Below, in pieces: positions 36,876 to 44,207 of a DNA stretch of 64,000 nucleotides. Numbering within the stretch: position 1 is the stretch's first letter; each line of letters starts with the position of its first letter. The stretch is from Saccharibacillus sacchari DSM 19268 (GTDB lineage: Bacteria > Bacillota > Bacilli > Paenibacillales > Paenibacillaceae). The translations under genes and the position numbers were made by a program. The stretch is from the NCBI RefSeq assembly GCF_000585395.1, contig NZ_KK073875.1:721311-785310 (forward strand), given 5' to 3'. The notes below the pieces were generated by a model. The model made no database searches, was not told the DNA's origin, and saw only the letters and a program-made list of their open reading frames with translations.

Positions 36876-37262
36876 TTATGTAGATGCTCCGTTTGACCCT
36901 TCGCCCGAATCTTTCCGCTCGCGTCGATAAGCCACAAACTCCAAATACTCGCGCATGAATGCCTGTTCTTCCGCAGAAAGCTCATCGTTCTGGCAATCCA
37001 ATTGCCCCGAACCTTCAAAAAAATAACGGTTGCCCGCTTCTTTAACTCCTTCAGGCTGCCATTCTTTGCCGGTCATTAACCAATCCAGACTCACGGAAAA
37101 GAAAGCCGCAATCTCAATCAATTTGTGGGTACTCGGCGTGGATTTCCCCCTGCGCCAATCTCCAAGATTCCCCGCGCTGATGCTCAGGCGTTCACCGAAC
37201 GCTTTTTTCGTCATGCCGCTGCTTTTGATCAATTGTTCAATCCGAGCGTAAATCGACTGCAA
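36876..37262 (-). CDS. XRE-family repressor (CI/ImmR-like)
   Basis: 128 residues from TTG 37262, with GAGGGGGAT upstream. The N-terminal helix-turn-helix covers about residues 5-62 (MTKKAFGERLSISAGNLGDW, then FFSVSLDWLMTG), the classic lambda-repressor fold. A Glu-rich acidic tail has no protease motif. It is divergent from a second XRE gene across a region rich in ACGCAA boxes. Length and context recall the repressors of integrative elements such as ICEBs1 ImmR, but no ImmA-type protease is adjacent. Confidence 0.85.
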   Translation of the reverse strand: MQSIYARIEQLIKSSGMTKKAFGERLSISAGNLGDWRRGKSTPSTHKLIEIAAFFSVSLDWLMTGKEWQPEGVKEAGNRYFFEGSGQLDCQNDELSAEEQAFMREYLEFVAYRRERKDSGEGSNGAST

Positions 37263-37300
37263 AACACCATCCCCCTCAAAACCTTTTCCATTCCAATATT

Positions 37301-37350
37301 ACGCAATAACGCAACATTTCATTGTAAGTTTACGTATTTGCGTATATAAT
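37301..37350 (+). promoter_or_regulatory. Divergent XRE switch: promoter and repeated operator boxes
   Basis: Rightward promoter TTGTAA-17-TATAAT (37,322-37,350). ACGCAA boxes lie at 37,301-37,306 and 37,309-37,314, and its complement TTGCGT at 37,338-37,343 forms part of the near-palindrome TACGTATTTGCGTA inside the spacer. Repressor binding there would block the promoter. Confidence 0.65.
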
Positions 37351-37432
37351 TGGTTTTATGGTAAATGATCCCTCATTCGTCTCTAATCGATTATAATTCA
37401 TCTTTTTGCGCATGAACAGGAGGAGCGCTACG

Positions 37433-37693
37433 TTGCAGAGAAAAAAACCGATCACCCCGTTCGGCTGGGAAATCAAACGGCGCTTGGCCGAACTCGAGAT
37501 GGACCAGAAGACGTTTTGCGAACTTTACGATATCCCGCCTTCGCGCCTATCCAATCTTATTAACGGAAGTCGAAAAGCAGCGAAACATCGTAAACAAGTC
37601 TCGATCCTGCTCGGACTCTCCGACTCGTCAGAACCCTCGCTTTTTAAAGACGAGGAATCCCGGAATACTGAAGCAGCCGTAACAGGAAGGTGA
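37433..37693 (+). CDS. Small XRE-family DNA-binding protein
   Basis: 86 residues from TTG 37433, with AGGAGGAG 7 bases upstream; the in-frame ATG 37412 overlaps that site. The helix-turn-helix is PFGWEIKRRLAELEMDQKTF followed by IPPSRLSNLINGSRKAAKH and ILLGL, like small phage regulators that begin with a T/PFG motif. It is driven by the consensus promoter ending at 37,350, and the next gene starts 4 bases after its stop. Confidence 0.83.
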   Translation: MQRKKPITPFGWEIKRRLAELEMDQKTFCELYDIPPSRLSNLINGSRKAAKHRKQVSILLGLSDSSEPSLFKDEESRNTEAAVTGR

Positions 37694-37696
37694 GCC

Positions 37697-37960
37697 ATGA
37701 AGAATCCAAAATCTTTACTTCATCGAGTTCCCGGTTTCGAAAAAACAAATGTACGACTATGGACCTCCGTTTGCGCCAGTTGCGAACGCGTACAGTCTCC
37801 CAAAGGCTGGCACAAGCCAGCCCCGGGCGAGCTTGACCATTCACGGATCACCCACGATATTTGCCCGGACTGCATTCGTCAACTATATCCCTCATATGCG
37901 CACGTTGCCGATCAGCTCGTTATCCAAGCTTCAGCACGCGATCGACGTCGATATTCGTAA
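37697..37960 (+). CDS. Small CxxC...CPDC zinc-site-like protein
   Basis: 87 residues. The pattern CASCERVQ...W...HDICPDCIRQLYPSY matches a short cysteine module that often follows PAS or receiver domains in signalling proteins (CxxCkr...W...SHGICPDC). Here it stands alone without any sensor or kinase part. It is 4 bases after the XRE gene and so in its operon. GGAAGG lies upstream of the ATG. Function unknown. Confidence 0.75.
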   Translation: MKNPKSLLHRVPGFEKTNVRLWTSVCASCERVQSPKGWHKPAPGELDHSRITHDICPDCIRQLYPSYAHVADQLVIQASARDRRRYS

Positions 37961-37964
37961 AACA

Positions 37965-37998
37965 AAAAGCGCAGACTCCGTGAAGAGTCTGCGCTTTT
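37965..37998. terminator. Bidirectional intrinsic terminator
   Basis: AAAAGCGCAGACTC and GAGTCTGCGCTTTT pair perfectly around six bases, with T-runs in both directions. It closes the small XRE operon (plus) and the tRNA-Leu transcript (minus). Confidence 0.9.
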
Positions 37999-38004
37999 AT
38001 TCGA

Positions 38005-38087
38005 TGCGGTAGAGAGGACTCGAACCTCCACGGGTATACACCCACTACCCCCTCAAGATAGCGTGTCTGCCATTCCACCACTACCGC
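38005..38087 (-). tRNA. tRNA-Leu (anticodon GAG), first copy
   Basis: 83 nt, identical base for base to the gene at 35,798. No encoded CCA. It is the last gene of a Glu-Lys-Leu transcript that ends at the terminator at 37,965-37,998. Confidence 0.95.
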
Positions 38088-38147
38088 ATATTCAATGATT
38101 CGTTTCGCGAATCTCAATCACCATTTCGATCTGAGGAGAAAAAGAAA

Positions 38148-38223
38148 TGGTGAGCCATGAAGGACTCGAACCTTCGACACCCTGATTAAAAGTCAGGTGC
38201 TCTACCAACTGAGCTAATGGCTC
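38148..38223 (-). tRNA. tRNA-Lys (anticodon TTT)
   Basis: 76 nt including encoded CCA. The acceptor GAGCCAT/ATGGCTC, anticodon loop CTTTTAA in the GACTTTTAATC context and T-loop GGTTCGAGTCC are present. Confidence 0.97.
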
Positions 38224-38227
38224 AAAG

Positions 38228-38299
38228 TGACCCGTAGGGGATTCGAACCCCTGTTACCTCCGTGAAAGGGAGGTGTCTTAACCCCTTGACCAACGGGCC
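38228..38299 (-). tRNA. tRNA-Glu (anticodon TTC)
   Basis: 72 nt without encoded CCA. The GGCCCGTTGGTCAAGGGG start and the CCTTTCACGG anticodon context are typical. It is four bases upstream of tRNA-Lys. Confidence 0.96.
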
Positions 38300-38343
38300 T
38301 TAATGTCTTGCCGCTCGGCGTTTCTCAACTGAGCACAAGTAAG

Positions 38344-38373
38344 AGTATAGCAAATATTCAATCTATAATGCAA
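38344..38373 (-). promoter_or_regulatory. Promoter of the tRNA Glu-Lys-Leu unit
   Basis: TTGCAT and TATACT are 18 bases apart, about 45 bases upstream of tRNA-Glu. Confidence 0.7.
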
Positions 38374-38445
38374 GTGTTTTTTTATTTTAATTTGATTTAA
38401 TTTTTCTACGCTAACAGCAAAGATCCAGCCCTGGATGTCAATATA

Positions 38446-38473
38446 CAAAAAGAGGAACCCTCTCAGGTTCCTC
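38446..38473 (-). terminator. Intrinsic terminator of the tRNA Asn-Ser unit
   Basis: GAGGAACC and GGTTCCTC form the stem, followed by TTTTTG on the minus strand. It separates the Asn-Ser transcript from the Glu-Lys-Leu promoter. Confidence 0.75.
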
Positions 38474-38513
38474 GCTCGTTTACGTATATAAACCACTTTG
38501 TTTAAAACAGAAA

Positions 38514-38605
38514 TGGCGGAGAGAGAGGGATTCGAACCCTCGCACCGCTAACGCAGTCTAACCCCTTAGCAGAGGGTCCCCTTATAGCCACTTGGGTATC
38601 TCTCC
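38514..38605 (-). tRNA. tRNA-Ser (anticodon GCT)
   Basis: 92 nt with encoded CCA and a long variable arm. The GGAGAGATACCC start, the CTGCTAA anticodon loop and the GGTTCGAATCC T-arm are visible. Confidence 0.96.
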
Positions 38606-38612
38606 ATAAAAA

Positions 38613-38688
38613 TGGCTCCCCGAACAGGACTCGAACCTGTGACAACTCGATTAACAGTCGAGTGCTCTACCAACTGAGCTATCAGGGA
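38613..38688 (-). tRNA. tRNA-Asn (anticodon GTT)
   Basis: 76 nt with encoded CCA. The TCCCTGATAGCTCAGTTGG start and the CTGTTAA anticodon loop are visible. It is the first gene of the array, seven bases upstream of tRNA-Ser. Confidence 0.96.
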
Positions 38689-38732
38689 ACATTGTGTGGC
38701 GTTGAATGTTGGCTAACGTTTCAACAAGAAAT

Positions 38733-38761
38733 AATATACCATGCTAGGACTTTTTCGTCAA
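38733..38761 (-). promoter_or_regulatory. Promoter of the tRNA Asn-Ser unit
   Basis: TTGACG and TATATT, each five of six consensus bases, are 17 bases apart. The -35 lies inside the last codons of the BrfA-like gene. Confidence 0.85.
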
Positions 38762-38989
38762 CCTCATTTCGAAAAAATCTGCAAAATAAAAAGAACCCTC
38801 ATCACCTCCGGTGAAATTCGGGTTCTTATGGCGTCCTTTGCGCGCGATTTGATTCAAGATATCCTGCTTGGTTTTCGTTCTGCGCGTGCGCATGTCGACT
38901 GCCGCAAAAGGACTTCTCCATTCCGTTACGTCCGCCTTGCCTTCTCTGACTCGTTTATCCCGCATTTTTCTGGATGCCGATTTGGCCAT
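38744..38989 (-). CDS. brfA: Small basic protein resembling ribosome-rescue factor BrfA
   Basis: 81 residues from ATG 38989, with GGGAGG 8 bases upstream. The product is strongly basic, with MAKSASRKMRDKRVREGK at the start and a central DMRTRRTKTKQD. As I recall it, this matches the pattern of B. subtilis YqkK/BrfA, a release-factor-dependent rescue protein for ribosomes stalled on non-stop mRNA. An intrinsic terminator lies inside the frame (38,781-38,827), so most transcripts would end before the stop codon. That is the arrangement known for brfA and for arfA of E. coli, where tmRNA tagging keeps levels low until trans-translation fails. The last codons overlap the tRNA promoter. Identity rests on pattern and memory and needs an alignment. 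Confidence 0.65.
   Translation of the reverse strand: MAKSASRKMRDKRVREGKADVTEWRSPFAAVDMRTRRTKTKQDILNQIARKGRHKNPNFTGGDEGSFYFADFFEMRLTKKS
38781..38827 (-). terminator. Intrinsic terminator inside the BrfA-like reading frame
   Basis: AAGAACCC and GGGTTCTT form the outer stem with an inner TCACC/GGTGA stem, followed by TTTATTTT on the minus strand. The T-run ends about 12 codons before the stop codon at 38,744. Confidence 0.82.
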
Positions 38990-39093
38990 ATGCGAAACCT
39001 CCCTCATTATTAAAAAAAGATATTCGCTCCGCAAGCTTGAGCTGCTTCTATTATATCGGATTTCAAAAGAAAAAGGCGAAATATCGCCAAACT

Positions 39094-39603
39094 TTAAGCT
39101 CCGCCGCTGTCAGCACTCTCGTTGAATTCTTCCAGACGAAGCTTGCCCGCGCAACGCCCGCAGCGATAACGCGAAGCATCCATTCGACGCTTGCGTTTGT
39201 ACTCCATGCCGCAATCGCAGCAGATCAACTTGTATTTGAACGGCAGCGTCCGCTTCGCCTTGTCGGGAAGCGCTTGGCAGTAACGGCTTCCGCCTACTTT
39301 TGCCAATAAAAGCTTAAAGTCGGCGTCCCGGTGACGGTAACCTCGGCCCGCAATATGCAAGTGGTAATGACAAAGCTCATGCTTGATAATTCCCTCCACC
39401 GCCTCAAGACCATGAGCCTCAAGCTGGTGCGGATTAATCTCGATATGGTGGGACCGAAGCGCGTAACGTCCTCCTGTCGATCGTAATCTTCCGTTAAAAA
39501 AAGCCCGATGCCGGAACGGTATGCCGAAGTGTTCAAGCGACACGTTTTCGATCCATTGTTGAAGTTCTGCGTCTGTCATGTTTGGTTTAGCTTGCACACC
39601 CAT
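39094..39603 (-). CDS. sprT: SprT-family zinc metalloprotease-like protein
   Basis: 169 residues. The HExxH zinc site is in IIKHELCHYHLH (about residue 74). The RLRSTGGRYALRSHHIEIN block is typical of the SprT-like family (B. subtilis YdcK). A C-terminal zinc ribbon is formed by CCDCG and CGRC. The start may be ATG 39603 or GTG 39597, which is better spaced from GAGGG. In B. subtilis the same gene lies between tex and a tRNA array, as here. Confidence 0.9.
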   Translation of the reverse strand: MGVQAKPNMTDAELQQWIENVSLEHFGIPFRHRAFFNGRLRSTGGRYALRSHHIEINPHQLEAHGLEAVEGIIKHELCHYHLHIAGRGYRHRDADFKLLLAKVGGSRYCQALPDKAKRTLPFKYKLICCDCGMEYKRKRRMDASRYRCGRCAGKLRLEEFNESADSGGA

Positions 39604-39721
39604 CCCTCTTTCTATGCGTCCTTATATTGAATTGTAACTTGAGATTGGACTACACTGTCAAGGAAAGGCTATGCGTATATCCCCTAATCGATCAAATCTA
39701 TTTCTTTGGAGGAACTTATTT

Positions 39722-41215
39722 ATGCCATCAACGAAACTACCAAGACGTCGACCGGAAGAAGCCGGCGTCGATCCGCAAGGCGTTATCAACTTTCTGAACG
39801 CCGTAGCCGAGCAAAAATTCGATCTGAGAAGCTTCATGCTGCTGCGTCGAGGCGAGGTGCTTGCCGAAGGCTGGTGGGCCCCGCACTCTTCCGAAGATCG
39901 TCATGCCATGTATTCGGTCAGCAAAAGCTTTACATCGACCGCAATCGGCATGGCCGTCGACGAAGGACTGCTTACTGTCGAAGACAAAGTCGCCGATCTG
40001 CTTCCCCAGTTGATGCCGACCAATCCTCATCCGAATTTGTTAAAAATGACCGTACACGATCTGTTGGTCATGGGCACGGGCCATAATCAAGATCCGCTTG
40101 AAAAAGCACGCCCGAACCCTGACTCCGATTGGGCCCGAATCTTTTTGGCCGCCGAAGTCGAAAACGTTCCGGGCAGCACCTTCTCGTACAGCAGCGGCGC
40201 GACCTACATGCTGTCCGTGATCCTGCAGACGTTGACCGGAGAAAAAGTCGTCGACTACCTGGAATCCCGATTGTTCGCCCCGTTAGGCATCAAGCACAAA
40301 ACCTGGCAGGAAAGTCCGCAAGGCTATACAACCGGCGGCTGGGGACTCAAGCTTTCCAGCGAAGACCTTGCCAAGTTCGGACAGTTTTATCTGCAAAAAG
40401 GAATGTGGGACGGGCAGCGGTTGGTGTCGGAAAAATGGGTGGAACTTGCGTCATCGAAACGTATCGATAACGGAGATGACCCGCATGGCGACTGGGGACA
40501 AGGATACGGATACCAGTTCTGGGTCTGCCGACACAACGCTTACCGCGCCGACGGAGCCTATGGACAGTTCTGCCTCGTGCTGCCCGATCAGGAAGCCGTC
40601 GTTGTGCTGACCTCCGCAATCTCGCGTACCAAAGAGCTGCTGGACGAAGTCTGGAATCATCTATTGCCTGCGATGCAGGATCATCCTCTAACGGTCGGAG
40701 AAGCGGGCGAAGAAGCGGCCAAACGATTGAGCGAGCTGCAAAACTTGCCTGAGCCGGCCGGAGAAACCGCGACGGATGAATCTTGGTCGGGTCGCACGTA
40801 TCGTTTGAGCGAAGATTCCAATGAAGGAGCCAAGCTTAGGGCAGTACGTTTCACCGCAAATGAAGATCTTTCTATTCGGATCGAGGCTTGGATGAGTCCG
40901 AACAGCGCAAGTACATCTGCAGACGAGTTTAACATTTCGCTCCTCAGCGGCGCAGGCGAATGGCAGAAGAACGAAGCTCCGGTACCGCCGGGCGCACCGG
41001 GCTTCGCTCCGGATACAGGTGCGGCTTATGCCTGGAACAGCCGACGTCCGGACGGTTCGGTGCGTTTGGCGATCCGATTCGCCGAAGAACCGATTCTTTT
41101 GGATTGGACATTGGTCTTTGACGGCGACAAGCTGCAATTGAAGGAGCATGGCAATTCCGAGCTGAACGAGAAAGAGACGCAGCTGATCGGAACAGCCGAA
41201 AACACAGGCGAATAA
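39722..41215 (+). CDS. Serine hydrolase, class C beta-lactamase fold
   Basis: 497 residues from ATG 39722, with GGAGGA upstream. The nucleophile Ser and the Lys are in YSVSKSFTSTA (SxxK) and the Tyr is in FSYSSGATYM. The third motif (about 290, around GYGYQFWVCR) is of the weak kind seen in esterases and DD-peptidases of this fold. A C-terminal beta-rich domain of about 170 residues is present. There is no signal peptide, so it is probably cytosolic. Its substrate cannot be told from sequence. Confidence 0.88.
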   Translation: MPSTKLPRRRPEEAGVDPQGVINFLNAVAEQKFDLRSFMLLRRGEVLAEGWWAPHSSEDRHAMYSVSKSFTSTAIGMAVDEGLLTVEDKVADLLPQLMPTNPHPNLLKMTVHDLLVMGTGHNQDPLEKARPNPDSDWARIFLAAEVENVPGSTFSYSSGATYMLSVILQTLTGEKVVDYLESRLFAPLGIKHKTWQESPQGYTTGGWGLKLSSEDLAKFGQFYLQKGMWDGQRLVSEKWVELASSKRIDNGDDPHGDWGQGYGYQFWVCRHNAYRADGAYGQFCLVLPDQEAVVVLTSAISRTKELLDEVWNHLLPAMQDHPLTVGEAGEEAAKRLSELQNLPEPAGETATDESWSGRTYRLSEDSNEGAKLRAVRFTANEDLSIRIEAWMSPNSASTSADEFNISLLSGAGEWQKNEAPVPPGAPGFAPDTGAAYAWNSRRPDGSVRLAIRFAEEPILLDWTLVFDGDKLQLKEHGNSELNEKETQLIGTAENTGE

Positions 41216-41334
41216 CGAGTACCTTTTCCAAAACTTTTCATTCGAGCGAACCGTCCTTTCTTATAGAAGCCTTCTTCTAGAAGCCTTCTTCATCTTCATT
41301 CCTTATTCACAGAAAGGGCGGTGCTCTATTAAAA

Positions 41335-41787
41335 ATGAATAAAACTTCCAAAATTCTAATTACCGTCGGTTGTTCACTTTTCTTGGCCGCAGGCACGCTT
41401 TCATTTCTTACCTTCCACGCAGAAGGCGAGTCCAAAATTTCCAGTTCCGAAAAAAAAGAACTGGCCCAAAGTTGGGCGGAGGCTTGGAAGGTACGGGATG
41501 GTTCGATACGCACCTCAATTATGAGTGCCGACATGTTGACCGATTTCCGGGAGACTCAGCTTCAGGAGAACGGAGACGCCGACAGCACCGTGATTCGTTG
41601 GTCCAGCCCATGGGTGACCGACTATGACCTGACACTTAAAGGCGAGGGCATCCAGATCGATTATACGTATACCGATTCCACGGAAACCGAATACTCAAGC
41701 AGCGAATTTTTGGGATTTTCGTTGCGGCAAGGAACTCCGGTCGTATCCGTGTTCGAATCGTTAAACGAGCTAGAAATCAAGCCGTAA
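41335..41787 (+). CDS. Secreted or membrane-anchored protein of unknown function
   Basis: 150 residues. An N-terminal hydrophobic segment (ILITVGCSLFLAAGTLSF) could be a signal peptide or anchor. The remainder is a small acidic alpha/beta domain with WAEAWKVRDG near its start, similar in style to NTF2-like or DUF4829-like secreted domains; I cannot assign it. The ribosome site is weak (GGCGGTG). A duplicated 14-base sequence, AGAAGCCTTCTTCT, lies at about 41,267-41,293 just upstream. Confidence 0.65.
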   Translation: MNKTSKILITVGCSLFLAAGTLSFLTFHAEGESKISSSEKKELAQSWAEAWKVRDGSIRTSIMSADMLTDFRETQLQENGDADSTVIRWSSPWVTDYDLTLKGEGIQIDYTYTDSTETEYSSSEFLGFSLRQGTPVVSVFESLNELEIKP

Positions 41788-41805
41788 CAAACCTCGTCGC
41801 ACGCA

Positions 41806-41851
41806 AAAGAGCGTTCCGGGATTCAATCTCCGGAACGCTCTTTCTTTTTTT
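41806..41851. terminator. Bidirectional intrinsic terminator
   Basis: AAAGAGCGTTCCGG and CCGGAACGCTCTTT pair perfectly around ten bases, with a T-run on the plus strand and a shorter one on the minus. It lies between the secreted protein gene and tex, which converge. Confidence 0.9.
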
Positions 41852-41888
41852 ATGCTCATGATTCGCAATAGATCGCAATCCCTAAAGC

Positions 41889-44099
41889 TTAGACGTTCTC
41901 TACCGGTCCGCGCATGGTCAGACCTACGCGGCCTTTTTTCAGATCCGCATTCAGAACCCAGACCGTCACCGTATCCCCGACGGACACGACATCCATCGGA
42001 TGCTTGACGAATTTCGAGCTGAGCTGCGAGATATGCACGAGGCCGTCGCTTTTGATCCCGATATCCACGAACGCGCCGAAGTCGATCACGTTGCGCACCG
42101 TACCTTGAAGCTCCATGCCCGGCTTCAAGTCTTCGATCTTCAGGACATCCGTACGGAAGATCGGAGCCGGAAGCTCTTCGCGCGGGTCACGACCCGGACG
42201 CTGCAAGCTTTCGATAATGTCGCGCAGCGTCGGCAGGCCCACTTCAAGCTTGTCCGCAAGCGCCTGAGCGTCAGCCGCTTCCAGCGCCGAGGTCATCGCC
42301 GCCGTGCCCAGGTCCGTCGCTTTGACGCCCAATTCCTTGAACAAACGATCCACGACCTTATACGATTCCGGGTGGATCGGGGTACGGTCGAGCGGATTCG
42401 TGCCTTCGATGCGCAGGAAGCCCGCACACTGCTCCAGCGTTTTCGCGCCGAGACGAGGTACTTTTTTCAATTCGGCGCGGCTTGCGAACGAACCGTTCTC
42501 TTCGCGGTATTTCACGATATTGCGGGCCGTCGTCTGATTGATGCCCGCCACGTAAGACAGCAGCGACGGAGAAGCCGTATTGACGTCGACGCCGACGTGG
42601 TTAACCGCCGACTCGACGACTGCCTTCAACTGCCCTTCAAGCTGCTTCTGCGATACGTCATGCTGATATTGACCGACGCCGATCGCTTTCGGGTCGATTT
42701 TGACCAGTTCCGCCAACGGATCTTGCACCCGGCGGGCAATCGAAGCGGCACTGCGTTCGGCAGCGTCCATATCCGGGAATTCTTCCTGCGCGACTTTCGA
42801 AGCCGAATAAACGCTGGCACCCGCTTCGTTGACGATCAGGTAAGCCAGTTTGCGCTCCGTATATTCATTGATCCAATCCGCGACGAACTGTTCGGTTTCG
42901 CGCGAAGCCGTACCGTTGCCGATCACGATCAGTTCCAGATTGTACTTGTCGACCAATTCGCGGAACTTCTCCGAAGCTTCGCGAATTTGGCTGCGCGGCG
43001 GAGTCGGGTAGGTCACCGCTACTTCCAGCAACTTGCCCGTCTCGTCGAGCGCGGCAAGTTTACAGCCCGTGCGGAATGCCGGGTCTACGCCCAGCACGCG
43101 TTTGCCGCGTACAGGCGGCTGAAGCAGCAGGCTGCGCAGATTGCCCGCGAAAATGGAGATCGCCTGCGCGTCGCCTTTTTCCGTCAGTTCGCCGCGCACT
43201 TCGCGCTCGATCGACGGCGCGATCAGACGTTTGTACGCATCTTCGGCAGCGCGCTCCAACAGCTCATGTACGGGAGAAGTCCCTTTGATCAAACGTCTGG
43301 CAATATAACGCAGGATCGGAGCGGAGTCCGTTTCCAGCGACACTTTCAGCACGTTTTCCCGCTCTCCGCGGTTAATGGCCAAAATACGATGGGGCGGCAT
43401 TTTTTTAGCCAATTCGCTGTATTTATAATACATCTCGTATACGGATTCCGCCGAGGCGTCTTTCGCTTCCGTCACGAGAATCGCATGATCCAACGTGTAC
43501 GTGCGTACCCAGGCGCGAATCTTCGCGTCGTCGGCCAATTGCTCGGCCACGATATCGAGCGCGCCTTGAAGAGCCTCATCGGCCGAAGCCACGCCTTTTT
43601 CCTCCGATACGTAGCGAGCCGATTCTTTGTCGATGTCAGCACGACCCGGTTGGCTCAGCAGCCATTCGGCCAGCGGTTCCAGACCTTTCTCTTTCGCTGC
43701 GCTGGCACGCGTTTTACGCTTTTGACGGAAAGGACGATACAGGTCTTCGACCTGTTGAAGCTTCGCCGACTCCAAAATGGAACGCTTCAGTTCTTCGGTC
43801 AACTTGCCTTGCTCGTCGATGATGCGCAGCACTTCGTTTTTGCGCACGTGAAGATTGCGCGCATACTGCACGCCTTCCTCGATATCGCGGAGCTGGTTTT
43901 CATCCAGCTCCCCGGTCATTTCCTTACGGTAACGCGCGATAAACGGTACGGTGTTCCCTTCATCAAGCAACGATACCGCCGCTCTGACCTGTTTTGCTGC
44001 AATATTCAATGTTTCCGCCGTCCGGCGGAACATCGCCTCAATCTCGGTTCCCGTCATTTCGGACGAGCCGATTGCTGTAGTTTGTTCCAAATCCGACAC
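41889..44099 (-). CDS. tex: Tex-family transcription accessory/RNA-binding protein
   Basis: 736 residues from GTG 44099, with AGAGGGAG upstream; the longer in-frame ATG at 44135 has no site. Domain order is the Tex N-terminal helical region, the YqgF/RuvC-like domain (VLGVDPAFRTGCKLAALD, about 330), the helix-hairpin-helix pair (VNTASPSLLSYVAGI, about 500) and the C-terminal S1 domain (GTVRNVIDFGAFVDIGIK, about 650-720). It binds nucleic acid and assists transcription; B. subtilis YdcI is the ortholog. A methyltransferase gene lies upstream on the same strand. Confidence 0.95.
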   Translation of the reverse strand: MSDLEQTTAIGSSEMTGTEIEAMFRRTAETLNIAAKQVRAAVSLLDEGNTVPFIARYRKEMTGELDENQLRDIEEGVQYARNLHVRKNEVLRIIDEQGKLTEELKRSILESAKLQQVEDLYRPFRQKRKTRASAAKEKGLEPLAEWLLSQPGRADIDKESARYVSEEKGVASADEALQGALDIVAEQLADDAKIRAWVRTYTLDHAILVTEAKDASAESVYEMYYKYSELAKKMPPHRILAINRGERENVLKVSLETDSAPILRYIARRLIKGTSPVHELLERAAEDAYKRLIAPSIEREVRGELTEKGDAQAISIFAGNLRSLLLQPPVRGKRVLGVDPAFRTGCKLAALDETGKLLEVAVTYPTPPRSQIREASEKFRELVDKYNLELIVIGNGTASRETEQFVADWINEYTERKLAYLIVNEAGASVYSASKVAQEEFPDMDAAERSAASIARRVQDPLAELVKIDPKAIGVGQYQHDVSQKQLEGQLKAVVESAVNHVGVDVNTASPSLLSYVAGINQTTARNIVKYREENGSFASRAELKKVPRLGAKTLEQCAGFLRIEGTNPLDRTPIHPESYKVVDRLFKELGVKATDLGTAAMTSALEAADAQALADKLEVGLPTLRDIIESLQRPGRDPREELPAPIFRTDVLKIEDLKPGMELQGTVRNVIDFGAFVDIGIKSDGLVHISQLSSKFVKHPMDVVSVGDTVTVWVLNADLKKGRVGLTMRGPVENV

Positions 44100-44207
44100 A
44101 AAATCTCCCTCTTTCTGCTGCCGCTTGTTCTCCAATGATCCATAAAAACGATGTTTTTATTATGACAGACGATCCTTCATTTCCGCAAACTAAAATCGCT
44201 TTTACGC

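Noticed and set aside
35797..38088. Complete integrative element between the tRNA-Leu genes
   Set aside because: No integrase, excisionase, relaxase or replication gene is present; at most a remnant.
41267..41293. Duplicated AGAAGCCTTCTTC sequence as a mobile-element target duplication
   Set aside because: The copies are adjacent with nothing between them, so it is a simple tandem duplication.
42000..44138. 712-codon open frame on the plus strand
   Set aside because: It is antisense to tex along its whole length, Arg/Gln/Phe-rich, with no domain or ribosome site; a shadow of G/C-ending codons.
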